Notes: generated from the letters alone by a model not told the origin. Shown: positions 1 through 6,406, counted from the stretch's first letter. The stretch is 17,901 bases of DNA from JAJPJX01 sp964568355 (GCA_964568355.1 CAZMRK010000674.1:1-17901); one strand, 5' to 3'. Translations and numbers: made by a program.

Positions 1-137
1 GGCCGGCCCCAATAATCCCATTCCCGATATGCCCGGCGTCGGATCCGGGCCACCTCCCCGATATATCGGATCAGCCGGGGACAGGCCCGGCAGGCGATAA
101 CCTCCTTGGCCAGAACGTCCAGAGCGGTACAATTCAA
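1..137 (-). CDS. Type 5 (UdgB-like) uracil-DNA glycosylase, N-terminal fragment
   Basis: Translating the minus strand from the TTG at 137 gives 45 uninterrupted codons running off the left edge. The peptide contains a CxxC motif (C16, C19 in CRACPRL), then EVARIRRRAYREWDYWGR. This is the characteristic N-terminus of the family 4/5 iron-sulfur uracil-DNA glycosylases, where the CxxC supplies two of the four cluster cysteines and the WxYWGRP stretch begins the glycosylase fold. The family removes uracil, and in type 5 also hypoxanthine, from DNA in base-excision repair. The TTG start is supported by an AAGGAGT Shine-Dalgarno six bases upstream. That site lies inside the first codons of the divergent dehydrogenase gene. 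Assignment rests on the N-terminal motif only; the catalytic motifs are outside the window. Confidence 0.78.
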   Translation of the reverse strand, partial: MNCTALDVLAKEVIACRACPRLIRYIGEVARIRRRAYREWDYWGR

Positions 138-140
138 CCG

Positions 141-887
141 ATGACTCCTTTTCGTTTAGATGGACGTAAGGCCCTGGTGACGGGCGGCGCCAGCGGCATC
201 GGCGAAGCCACTTGCCGTGCCTTAGCCAATGCCGGTGCCTCCATAATCATCGTTGATATCGACCAGGCGCGCGCCGAAGCGCTGGCCGGCGAGTTACCGG
301 GCGCATCCACTCTTCTCTTTGATATTACCGATGAAGCCGCGGTTCGGAAGGCTTTCACCCAAATCCCCCGCCTGGACATCCTGGTCAACAACGCCGGCAT
401 CGGGCTGGTGGGGGGCATCGAGCAGACCGAACTGGCGGACTTCCAGCGGCTCTACCGGGTCAACGTCGAAGGGACGTTCCTCGTTACACAGGCCGCTATG
501 CCGCTGCTGCGCGAGTCGCACGGCTCTGTCGTGAACATCGGGTCGGTGGCCGGTCTGGTAGGGATCAAGAAGCGTTTTGCCTATTGCGCTACCAAGGGCG
601 CCGTCGTGGCCATGACCCGCCAGTTAGCAGTGGAATATGCCGGCGAAATTCGGGCGAATTGCGTATGCCCAGGTACCGTGGATACCCCTTTTGTGGAGGC
701 GTATCTCGAAAAATATCACAAGCACGAGAAAGATAAGGTACGCGCCGAGCTCAATCAGCGGCAACCCGTCGGCCGCCTCGGAAAGCCCGTGGAAATCGCT
801 CATTTAGTCTTGTATTTGTGTTCGCCAGAGGCGGAGTTTGTAACCGGCTCGGTGATGACCATCGATGGCGGCTGGACCGCTGCCTAA
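141..887 (+). CDS. SDR-family NAD(P)-dependent dehydrogenase
   Basis: A 248-residue classical short-chain dehydrogenase/reductase. The cofactor motif TGGASGIG is at residues 14-21, and the acidic D39 ending strand 2 favours NAD over NADP. NNAG is at 83-86 and the catalytic tetrad is N108, S135, Y148, K152 (YCATK). The C-terminal half (CPGTVDTPF near 176, then a DGGW ending) resembles the DHRS6/BDH2 and sugar-acid dehydrogenase branch, which oxidise hydroxy acids such as 3-hydroxybutyrate or deoxy-sugar acids. The substrate cannot be read from sequence. The ATG at 141 is the only in-frame start that keeps the first Rossmann strand, but it has no visible Shine-Dalgarno and lies just three bases from the divergent uracil-DNA glycosylase start. 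No operon partner is seen downstream. Confidence 0.9.
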   Translation: MTPFRLDGRKALVTGGASGIGEATCRALANAGASIIIVDIDQARAEALAGELPGASTLLFDITDEAAVRKAFTQIPRLDILVNNAGIGLVGGIEQTELADFQRLYRVNVEGTFLVTQAAMPLLRESHGSVVNIGSVAGLVGIKKRFAYCATKGAVVAMTRQLAVEYAGEIRANCVCPGTVDTPFVEAYLEKYHKHEKDKVRAELNQRQPVGRLGKPVEIAHLVLYLCSPEAEFVTGSVMTIDGGWTAA

Positions 888-892
888 GGTTA

Positions 893-923
893 TTGTTCTA
901 ATTCCGACAAACAAGGCTACAAT
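893..923 (+). promoter_or_regulatory. Candidate sigma-70 promoter in the dehydrogenase-PBP gap
   Basis: TTGTTC (893-898) and TACAAT (918-923) are separated by 19 bases in a locally AT-rich patch. The -10 hexamer is good, but the spacer is longer than the usual 17. The site would give a leader of about 130 bases before the PBP gene. Weak evidence by eye only. Confidence 0.25.
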
Positions 924-985
924 TTAAATAGGCGAACAGCTTGACGGCGAGTGGGGCGAGCAGTCAAAATAGGACATCCGGCTGC

Positions 986-1044
986 TCCACCGGAAGCGAC
1001 AGCTCTAGCTCTGGCAATCGATTCCCCCCAGTCCACCGGAAGCG
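986..1044. repeat. 13-bp direct repeat upstream of the PBP gene
   Basis: TCCACCGGAAGCG occurs at 986-998 and again at 1032-1044. After the repeat both copies continue to a CTCT at nearly the same distance. The two copies are 46 bases apart start to start and lie in the leader immediately ahead of the PBP start codon. This could be a binding site for a regulator or a small local duplication. No function can be assigned. Confidence 0.5.
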
Positions 1045-1063
1045 GTGCTCTGTACTTTGATTC

Positions 1064-2332
1064 ATGAACAACCGATCATACTCCTGCGTGCTGTTGCGTA
1101 GTCTTGCTGTTTTAATTCTGCTGGCGTTTGTTTCCAGCACTTGCTTCGGGGCGCAAAGCTCCCGCAAGCGGCATCACCGCCGTACCACCCGCCAACGGGT
1201 CGTGCGTAAAGCCAAGGTGTCCAAGGCGCGATCCGGCCGGACCTACGTCAGACGTGTTTCTTACACACGTTCGTCGCGGCCGTCGGTGACCTACGATCGC
1301 CCTGCGGACGTTGGCCGCCGGTTGACCACCCGGGCTCCCATCATTCGCGGCGGCCCCTGGACTGAACCTACCTTCGCCGATTCCACGGTCGGGGATAATC
1401 CGGATGGGGAAGATCTGGATGTACGCCGGGCGGCTGTAGCGGCACTCGGGAGTTATAACGGCTCAGTTGTCGTCGTCGATCCCACGAACGGGCGCATTTT
1501 GAGCATCGTGAACCAGAAACTGGCCCTGAGCAGCGGTTTCCAGCCCTGCTCGACGATCAAGGTTTCTGTCGCCCTGGCGGCCCTGCGGGAGGGTCTGCTC
1601 GATGCCCGCAATGACTACCGGCTGTTCGGGAAATCGGGAATGACCCTGACCTATGCCCTGGCCCATTCCAGTAACAGCTTCTTCGCCTCCCTGGGCGTCA
1701 AGATGGGATTTGAAACGGTCAGCCGGCACTCCCATCAGTTCGGATACGGAGAGAAGGCCGGTTGGGAGATCGCCAATGAGCAGCCGGGCCATTTTCCGGA
1801 TGCTCCGCCCGCCAATGGCGGCGTGGGGATGCTGACCAGTTTCGGCGAAGAGATCTCGCAGACCCCTCTGCAACTGGCCGCGCTGATGTCCGCGCTGGCC
1901 AATGGCGGCGACCTTTATTACCTGCAATATCCCCGGACGCCCTATGAGGCGCAGCATTTTCAGCCCCGCCTTAAGCGCCAGTTGGGTATCGGCGCGCTGA
2001 TTCCGGCGGTCAAGCCAGGGATGCGCGGCGCCGTTGCCTTCGGTACCGCCCGGCGTGCCCAGCAGGATGAGCCCATCGCCGGTAAGACCGGCACCTGCAC
2101 CAACAGCCGTACCCACCTGGGATGGTTTGGTTCCTTCAATGACGGTCCGAATGGGCGGAAGCTGGTCGTGGTGGTCCTGCTGACCGGCGGAAGGCCCTCG
2201 ATCGGTCCGATGGCGGCGGGAGTGGCCGGGGAAGTCTACAAGAACCTGGCCGAGAAGAACTACTTCGCCGACCAGTCCAATCCCGGTATCCCCGATCTGT
2301 TGGCCACCCAGATCTGTTGCACCGCTAAGTAG
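1064..2332 (+). CDS. Penicillin-binding-protein transpeptidase-domain protein
   Basis: A 422-residue protein with a complete serine acyltransferase signature. The SxxK motif is S163-T-I-K166, SxN is S202-S-N204, and KTGT is 341-344. These are the active-site triad elements of DD-transpeptidases and class D beta-lactamases. The N-terminus (residues 1-30) is hydrophobic and looks like a signal peptide or membrane anchor. It is followed by a strongly basic stretch (about 31-75, rich in R/K/H) and then the catalytic domain (about 120-405). There is no glycosyltransferase or PBP dimerisation domain, so it is a single-domain enzyme acting outside the membrane, probably on peptidoglycan. The motif order and YNGSVVVVDPTNGRILS favour the PBP2/FtsI family over a beta-lactamase, but resistance activity cannot be excluded. 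No clear Shine-Dalgarno precedes the ATG. The stop codon lies inside the GTAGCG head of a repeat element. Confidence 0.85.
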   Translation: MNNRSYSCVLLRSLAVLILLAFVSSTCFGAQSSRKRHHRRTTRQRVVRKAKVSKARSGRTYVRRVSYTRSSRPSVTYDRPADVGRRLTTRAPIIRGGPWTEPTFADSTVGDNPDGEDLDVRRAAVAALGSYNGSVVVVDPTNGRILSIVNQKLALSSGFQPCSTIKVSVALAALREGLLDARNDYRLFGKSGMTLTYALAHSSNSFFASLGVKMGFETVSRHSHQFGYGEKAGWEIANEQPGHFPDAPPANGGVGMLTSFGEEISQTPLQLAALMSALANGGDLYYLQYPRTPYEAQHFQPRLKRQLGIGALIPAVKPGMRGAVAFGTARRAQQDEPIAGKTGTCTNSRTHLGWFGSFNDGPNGRKLVVVVLLTGGRPSIGPMAAGVAGEVYKNLAEKNYFADQSNPGIPDLLATQICCTAK

Positions 2333-2374
2333 CGCACGCACTCCTGCGTGCCGCGTCGCCACTCCTGGCGACGC
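2329..2374 (+). repeat. REP-like double-hairpin element, copy A
   Basis: The element starts with GTAGCG, whose TAG is the PBP stop codon. Hairpin 1 is GCACGCA (2334-2340), loop CTCC, TGCGTGC (2345-2351). Hairpin 2 is GCGTCGCCA (2353-2361), loop CTCC, TGGCGACGC (2366-2374). Both stems are perfect and have the same loop. A second copy at 14671-14712 shares the GTAGCGC head and the GCCGCGTCG junction but has different stem sequences that still pair. It lies between convergent genes. It may act as a bidirectional terminator or mRNA 3'-end stabiliser, but there is no U-tract. Confidence 0.7.
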
Positions 2375-2394
2375 CGGGGTGTCTTGCCGGTATC

Positions 2395-3408
2395 TTACGA
2401 ACTTTGTGTTTCCGGCTCCAGCGCCCGCTCCGCCATGGCGTAGCGCAGCTCCTCGAGCCCCTGCCCGGTAACGCTGGAGATCTCGTAAAACGGCAGCTTG
2501 CGTCTCTTGGCGAGCCGCCGCAGCGCACTCACGCGCTTCGGATCCTGCGCCGCGTCCAGCTTGGTGGCCACTAGGATCATCGGCTTGGCCGCCAGTTCTT
2601 CGCTGAAACTCGCCAGCTCTTCCATCACCGTTTCGAAATCCTGCACCGGGTCCCGTCCGCTCGATTCCGATACATCCACCAGGTGGGCCAGCAGGCGAGT
2701 CCGCTCGATGTGCCGCAGAAACTGGGTGCCCAGGCCGTGCCCCAGGTGCGCTCCCTCGATCAGCCCCGGAATATCGGCCACCACGAAACTGCGGTAGCCG
2801 TCCAGATGGACCACTCCTAATTGCGGTTCGAGTGTGGTGAACGGATAATCGGCAATCTTTGGACGCGCCGCGGAAATGCGCGAAATGAGCGTTGATTTTC
2901 CAGCATTCGGAAAGCCCACCAGGCCCACATCGGCCAGCAGCTTCAGCTCCAGCCGCAGGTGGCGCTCCTCGCCCGGTTTGCCGGTCTCAAACTCCGTGGG
3001 AGCCTGGTGCGTGGAGGTGGCGAACCGCGCGTTGCCCCGGCCGCCGCGTCCTCCCCTGGCAGCTACCCACCGTTCGCCGGGCTTGGTGAAGTCGTAGAGC
3101 CGCTCTCCCGTCTCGTCGTCGTAGACTACCGTCCCGACGGGAACCTCCACGTCGATCGAATGGCCTTCGTGCCCGGTCCGGTTGCTGCCTTCGCCGTGCC
3201 GCCCCCGCTGGGCCTTATGCTCCGGATTGAAACGCAAATGCAGCAGCGTGTTCTGGTGCGAGTTGGCGACCAGCGTCACATCGCCGCCCCGCCCGCCGTC
3301 GCCGCCGGAAGGACCGCCTCGCGGCACATATTTCTCCCGGCGGAAAGCCAGGCAGCCGTTACCGCCGTCGCCGGCTTTGACCAGGATTTTGACTTCGTCG
3401 ATAAACAT
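2395..3408 (-). CDS. obgE: Obg-family GTPase (ObgE/CgtA)
   Basis: A 337-residue protein with the glycine-rich Obg fold at residues 1-158 (GGxGGRGGD runs near 32-43 and GGRGGRGN near 119-126), followed by a G domain. G1 is GFPNAGKS (165-172), the switch I threonines are near 191, G3 is DIPG (212-215), G4 is TKLD (282-285, where NKxD is usual) and G5 is SSVTG (311-315). There is no C-terminal OCT domain; the protein ends about 15 residues after the G domain. Obg proteins bind the 50S ribosomal subunit and couple GTP to late ribosome assembly and the stringent response. It lies downstream of rplU and rpmA, the classical gene order. The ATG at 3408 has no Shine-Dalgarno. A hairpin with a T-run ends six bases... 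upstream, so its expression may be controlled. Confidence 0.97.
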   Translation of the reverse strand: MFIDEVKILVKAGDGGNGCLAFRREKYVPRGGPSGGDGGRGGDVTLVANSHQNTLLHLRFNPEHKAQRGRHGEGSNRTGHEGHSIDVEVPVGTVVYDDETGERLYDFTKPGERWVAARGGRGGRGNARFATSTHQAPTEFETGKPGEERHLRLELKLLADVGLVGFPNAGKSTLISRISAARPKIADYPFTTLEPQLGVVHLDGYRSFVVADIPGLIEGAHLGHGLGTQFLRHIERTRLLAHLVDVSESSGRDPVQDFETVMEELASFSEELAAKPMILVATKLDAAQDPKRVSALRRLAKRRKLPFYEISSVTGQGLEELRYAMAERALEPETQSS

Positions 3409-3410
3409 AG

Positions 3411-3442
3411 AAAAGCCGCCGGCTTGAGGCCAAACCGGCGGC
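3411..3442 (-). terminator. Hairpin plus T-run between rpmA and obgE (possible attenuator)
   Basis: Read on the minus strand, GCCGCCGG (3442-3435) pairs perfectly with CCGGCGGC (3422-3415) across a 12-base loop. The second arm is followed at once by TTTT (3414-3411), two more bases, and then the obgE ATG. The shape is that of an intrinsic terminator, but it sits inside the rplU-rpmA-obgE cluster, so partial termination or blocking of obgE initiation is more likely than a full stop. Confidence 0.5.
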
Positions 3443-3457
3443 CCGATTCCTTTGGAG

Positions 3458-3484
3458 CGGGCGTCCCGCGCCCGTTCCCGCTAC
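3458..3484 (-). repeat. Hairpin at the 3' end of rpmA
   Basis: CGGGCG (3458-3463) and CGCCCG (3469-3474) form a 6-bp stem with a 5-base loop. On the minus strand it is preceded by GTAGCG (3484-3479), which contains the rpmA stop codon. This is the same head sequence that begins the two double-hairpin elements elsewhere in the window. It may be a degraded relative of that family; the rest of the sequence does not match closely. Confidence 0.3.
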
Positions 3485-3738
3485 GCGACTGCGTTGATCT
3501 TGACGAACTTCCCCATCCGCCCGCGGTCGTGGAACTCCACAACTCCCGTGACCTTGGCGAACAGCGTGTCATCCTTGCCGCGCCCCACATTCAGCCCGGG
3601 CTTCACCTTGGTGCCGCGCTGCCGGATGATAATCGACCCGCCGGGAACCAGTTGGCCGCTGAATACCTTCACGCCCAGCCGCTGCGCATTCGAATCGCGG
3701 CCGTTTTTCGAACTGCCTAATCCTTTTTTATGTGCCAT
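3481..3738 (-). CDS. rpmA: 50S ribosomal protein L27
   Basis: An 85-residue protein with the canonical L27 N-terminus MAHKKGLGSSKNGRDS and the conserved SGQLVPGGSIIIRQRGTKVKPG core. L27 is a bacterial large-subunit protein whose N-terminal tail reaches the peptidyl-transferase centre. The start has no Firmicutes-type cleaved extension, so the protein is used from residue 1. It begins seven bases after the rplU stop codon and is preceded by an AGGTG Shine-Dalgarno that overlaps the end of rplU, so the two genes are cotranscribed and probably translationally coupled. Confidence 0.98.
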   Translation of the reverse strand: MAHKKGLGSSKNGRDSNAQRLGVKVFSGQLVPGGSIIIRQRGTKVKPGLNVGRGKDDTLFAKVTGVVEFHDRGRMGKFVKINAVA

Positions 3739-3745
3739 GCTTCAC

Positions 3746-4054
3746 CTAGACGGCGATCTCGCCGATCTTCACCTCCGTGAAGGACTGGCGATGCCCGATG
3801 GTCCGCTTGTACTGCTTTTTCCGTTTGAATTTGAAGACCAGGATCTTCTTGCCGCGCCCGCTCTCGACGATAGTCCCTTTCACGGTGGCTTGGCCCAGTT
3901 CCGGACCTGCGACCACCTGGCCCTCGTCCTGAATCACTGCCCGCAGCGGCAACTCGATTTCGGCGCCGATTTCGCCGGGCAACTTCTCCACGCGGACCAC
4001 GTCGCCCGGAGCTACCCGGTATTGTTTTCCGCCGGTTTCAATAATCGCTTGCAT
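3746..4054 (-). CDS. rplU: 50S ribosomal protein L21
   Basis: A 102-residue protein starting MQAIIETGGKQYRV, the standard L21 N-terminus. The conserved KKQYKRTIGHRQ near the C-terminus matches the L21 signature, which binds 23S rRNA in the large subunit. The ATG at 4054 is preferred over an in-frame ATG nine codons upstream (4081) because a GAGG Shine-Dalgarno lies about seven bases before it and the shorter product matches the family. It is the first gene of the rplU-rpmA-obgE cluster, driven by the promoter at 4116-4145. Confidence 0.97.
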   Translation of the reverse strand: MQAIIETGGKQYRVAPGDVVRVEKLPGEIGAEIELPLRAVIQDEGQVVAGPELGQATVKGTIVESGRGKKILVFKFKRKKQYKRTIGHRQSFTEVKIGEIAV

Positions 4055-4080
4055 CACAACCTCGTTTTGGAGCCGAAACA

Positions 4081-4096
4081 CACTGAGAACTCAGTG
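4081..4096 (-). promoter_or_regulatory. Perfect palindrome in the rplU leader
   Basis: CACTGAG (4081-4087) and CTCAGTG (4090-4096) form a perfect 7-bp inverted repeat separated by two bases. It lies in the predicted 5' leader, between the likely transcription start near 4109 and the rplU start codon at 4054. In RNA it could form a 6-bp stem with a 4-base loop. It could be an autoregulatory ribosomal-protein leader element or a DNA operator. Function is inferred from position only. Confidence 0.4.
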
Positions 4097-4115
4097 CTGT
4101 CAGGTCTAAAGATCG

Positions 4116-4145
4116 ATTTTACAACACTCCAGCCAATAATGCCAA
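4116..4145 (-). promoter_or_regulatory. Sigma-70-type promoter for rplU-rpmA-obgE
   Basis: On the minus strand TTGGCA (4145-4140) is followed after 18 bases by TAAAAT (4121-4116). Both hexamers match the sigma-70 consensus at five of six positions. The site is about 60 bases upstream of the rplU start codon, with no other gene between, and is the best promoter visible in the window. Confidence 0.6.
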
Positions 4146-4174
4146 GCGCCGCATACGGAGGGCATTAGAGAGTG

Positions 4175-4417
4175 TCAAATCCTTTCACCGAAACACGGCT
4201 GGTCTTTTTCGAGGAATGTGCTGGGTATTGTTCCGTGCCCCACCAGTTTGAAGTTGCCGAAATCCTTGTACCACGCACCATCAGGCACCTCTGGGTTGCT
4301 TCGAATCCACTCCATCAACTTCAGAAGGTCGGTCGTGGATAGATCTCTGGTCCGAACTCGGTCCTCAAGGTGCTCCCGGACCTTCCGCGGAAGAGAGCGC
4401 CAATTTATGGTGGGCAC
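4175..4417 (-). CDS. Small protein of unknown function (distal gene of a two-gene unit)
   Basis: An 80-residue protein that I do not recognise. It has an N-terminal charged helical half (about 1-42, SLPRKVREHLEDRVRTRDLS) and a compact second half with aromatic and glycine residues (GAWYKDFGNFKLVGHGTIP). No membrane segment or signal is seen. The start is a GTG three bases after the stop of the 133-residue gene, so the two are probably translated as a coupled pair. The size, tight spacing and isolated position resemble toxin-antitoxin or other small accessory pairs, but no toxin fold is identified. Base composition by eye is less GC-rich than the neighbouring ribosomal and queG genes, which could reflect transfer. 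Confidence 0.7.
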   Translation of the reverse strand: MPTINWRSLPRKVREHLEDRVRTRDLSTTDLLKLMEWIRSNPEVPDGAWYKDFGNFKLVGHGTIPSTFLEKDQPCFGERI

Positions 4418-4420
4418 GAG

Positions 4421-4822
4421 CTAGTCCGGATAGTCCACGCCGAAGATCATCTTTTCGATTTGCTTCCACTGCTGGTGGGCCTTGACGGCATTGGGTTCGG
4501 ACTGGAACTTTTCGACGAGTTGCTCTAATTTCCGTTTTTGCGCTTCGGCAACCCGCTCGACCAGAGTCTCAGCCGACTCGAGTATCGCCACCATTTCTTC
4601 ACTCTTCAGGCTTTCTACGGCTTCGTTCAGCTTCCGGCTTCCGACCGATTGAACAGCCTCCATGATAGAGTCCACCGGAACCGACAGAGAACCGTCTTCC
4701 TGAAGGTGCCCCATTTGAAGTACTTTGTCACCGAAGCGGTCCCTCATACGCCGTGCTTCCTCTGGGGTGAGCGTGACGTGATCTTTCGATAGCTCTTCCA
4801 AGAATTGAATAAAGGTGAGCAT
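4421..4822 (-). CDS. Helical protein of unknown function (proximal gene of a two-gene unit)
   Basis: A 133-residue acidic protein, not recognised. It is predicted almost wholly helical: an N-terminal segment containing LTPEEARRMRDRFGDKV, then a long stretch (about 60-115) of alternating E/K/A/L with coiled-coil character, and a C-terminus ending WKQIEKMIFGVDYPD. No signal peptide or metal motif is seen. The ATG at 4822 lacks a convincing Shine-Dalgarno. It lies three bases upstream of the 80-residue gene. An antitoxin-like or partner role is only a guess from gene size, order and spacing. Confidence 0.7.
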   Translation of the reverse strand: MLTFIQFLEELSKDHVTLTPEEARRMRDRFGDKVLQMGHLQEDGSLSVPVDSIMEAVQSVGSRKLNEAVESLKSEEMVAILESAETLVERVAEAQKRKLEQLVEKFQSEPNAVKAHQQWKQIEKMIFGVDYPD

Positions 4823-4937
4823 CGCGCCGCTTTGCCGTCCTGACTACTATTTTCGCCCTTTTGGAGTTCTGACGCCATAGCCACATTCACCGATAGGCGT
4901 GCCCCCGTCAAACGAGGAAGCATGGCCCGGCGCCCTC

Positions 4938-6047
4938 TCAGCCATCCCGCCGCAGTTGCGCCAGCGCCCAGCGCGCGTGATCGGCCACCAGCGGATCCTC
5001 GAAACGGGCCAGCCGCTCGAGCGGCTCACGAAAGCGCTCCGAGCCCTGGCTGCCCATGGCCACCGCTACATTGCGCAAAAAGCCGGCATACCGGCTCCGC
5101 TTCACCGGGCTGCCGCGGAACAAACTCCGGAATTCCTCCTCGCTCAACGCGGCCAGCCGTTCGAGCGGTGGAGCGAACCAGCGCGGAGCAAAGGCCGGCT
5201 CTCCGCTCACCGGAGCCTTCCGGTTCCAGGGACACACATCCTGGCAAATATCGCAGCCGAAAACGTGCGCGCCGCTCGTCGCCCGTAACGGTTCCGGAAT
5301 CGCCGTCCGCAGCTCGATCGTGAAATAGGAAATGCACCGCCGGGCATCCAGCCGGTACCCGGCGCCCTCCGGTACCAGCGCCTCGGTCGGGCAGGCGTCG
5401 ATGCAGCGGGTGCAGGACCCGCAGCGGTCCGGCGGCGGCCGGTCCGGCTCCGCGGCAAAAGAAACCAGCAGCTCTCCCAGGAAAAACCAGGACCCCATGC
5501 CCTCGTGGATCAGGCAGGTATTCTTCCCGATCCACCCCAGGCCCGCCTGCCGGGCATAGGACCGCTCCAGCAGCGGAGCCGTATCCACGCAGATCTTCCA
5601 TTCGAACGGTTCGCGAGACAGCTCTGTGAGCCGTCCCGCCAGCCGCTCCAGCCCGCCGCGCAGCACATCATGATAGTCGTCGCCCCAGGCATAACGCGAG
5701 ATCCAGCCGAGTTCGTCGGTGCGGAACTCGGTCGAGTACGGCTCCGGCCCGTTGTAAAGCTTGCCCGCGCAGATCACCGAGCGCGCCGAGGGCAGCAGCC
5801 GCCGCGGATCCTCGCGCACCGCCGCGCGATGATCGGTGAGATAACCCATCTCGCCCGCGTATCCGGCCGCAAGCCATCGCCGGTAGCGATCGGCATCGGG
5901 ATGGGGCAGGGCAGAGGCGACCCCCGCCAGCTCAAAGCCGCACTCCCGCGCCGCCGCCCGGATCGTGGAAGAGTCCGGGAACGCGCCGGCCGCTCCCGTG
6001 GACCGGTTCAGTGTCGCGAGTGGGCCGCCAGGCGGGATTCCAGCCAT
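4938..6047 (-). CDS. queG: Epoxyqueuosine reductase
   Basis: QueG catalyses the last step of queuosine tRNA modification, reducing epoxyqueuosine to queuosine in the anticodon wobble base using cobalamin and two [4Fe-4S] clusters. Counting from the ATG at 6047 (369 residues), the conserved VDTAPLLER is near 154 with the catalytic aspartate. The first ferredoxin-type motif CGSCTRCIDACP starts near 209, a further cysteine is in RRCISYFTIELR near 238, and CDICQDVCPWN starts near 265. A HEAT-repeat-like tail follows. Length matches the family (E. coli about 379). A GTG eight codons upstream (6071) is an alternative start; neither has a clear Shine-Dalgarno. Both overlap the 3' end of the doc gene, by 40 or 64 bases, in a different frame. 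Confidence 0.95.
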   Translation of the reverse strand: MAGIPPGGPLATLNRSTGAAGAFPDSSTIRAAARECGFELAGVASALPHPDADRYRRWLAAGYAGEMGYLTDHRAAVREDPRRLLPSARSVICAGKLYNGPEPYSTEFRTDELGWISRYAWGDDYHDVLRGGLERLAGRLTELSREPFEWKICVDTAPLLERSYARQAGLGWIGKNTCLIHEGMGSWFFLGELLVSFAAEPDRPPPDRCGSCTRCIDACPTEALVPEGAGYRLDARRCISYFTIELRTAIPEPLRATSGAHVFGCDICQDVCPWNRKAPVSGEPAFAPRWFAPPLERLAALSEEEFRSLFRGSPVKRSRYAGFLRNVAVAMGSQGSERFREPLERLARFEDPLVADHARWALAQLRRDG

Positions 6048-6406
6048 GCTGTAAATCGTTGCTCGTTCCACGCGCCCGCCGCCAGCAGCCGCATCGAGAT
6101 CACTACCTCGGTCTGCGGAGCCGCCAGGTGCCGGCCGTTGTCTTTAAGAAAGGTGTAGGCGCTCAGAAATCCAGTCCGCTTATTTCCATCCGCGAACGGA
6201 TGGTATTTCAGGATCCCCGCCGCGTATGCCCCCGCCAGATGTGAAAGAGACGCTTCCGGCCGCGCTGCCAGAATCTGCTGCGGATAGGCAAGAGCCGCCT
6301 CCAGCGAAGGCCGGTCCGGCGTTCCCATCGTTCCGCGAAACCGGTCCAATTGCGTCTCGTGCAGAGCCAGCGCGGTGCGCAAAGCCAGCCATCGGGGCTC
6401 GGTCAT
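6008..6406 (-). CDS. doc: Doc-type (death-on-curing) Fic-fold toxin
   Basis: A 132-residue protein with the Fic/Doc active-site motif HPFADGNKR at residues 69-77 and the Doc-family N-terminal LHETQLDRFRG. The motif has lysine (K76) where AMP-transferring Fic enzymes have glycine. Doc proteins with this lysine phosphorylate elongation factor EF-Tu and stop translation. It overlaps the upstream AbrB-type antitoxin gene by ATGA (6403-6406), the usual antitoxin-first, coupled order of a type II module. The catalytic motif appears intact, so the toxin is probably functional. Its 3' end overlaps the start of queG. Confidence 0.9.
   Translation of the reverse strand: MTEPRWLALRTALALHETQLDRFRGTMGTPDRPSLEAALAYPQQILAARPEASLSHLAGAYAAGILKYHPFADGNKRTGFLSAYTFLKDNGRHLAAPQTEVVISMRLLAAGAWNEQRFTAWLESRLAAHSRH

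Noticed and set aside
1463..2362. Minus-strand open frame of 299 codons opposite the PBP gene
   Set aside because: Shadow of the transpeptidase gene, which has all three active-site motifs.
2560..2641. Obg G4 motif TKLD in place of NKxD
   Set aside because: The fold and other G motifs are intact and the position tolerates Thr or Ser in some Obg-like GTPases; not strong enough as a finding.
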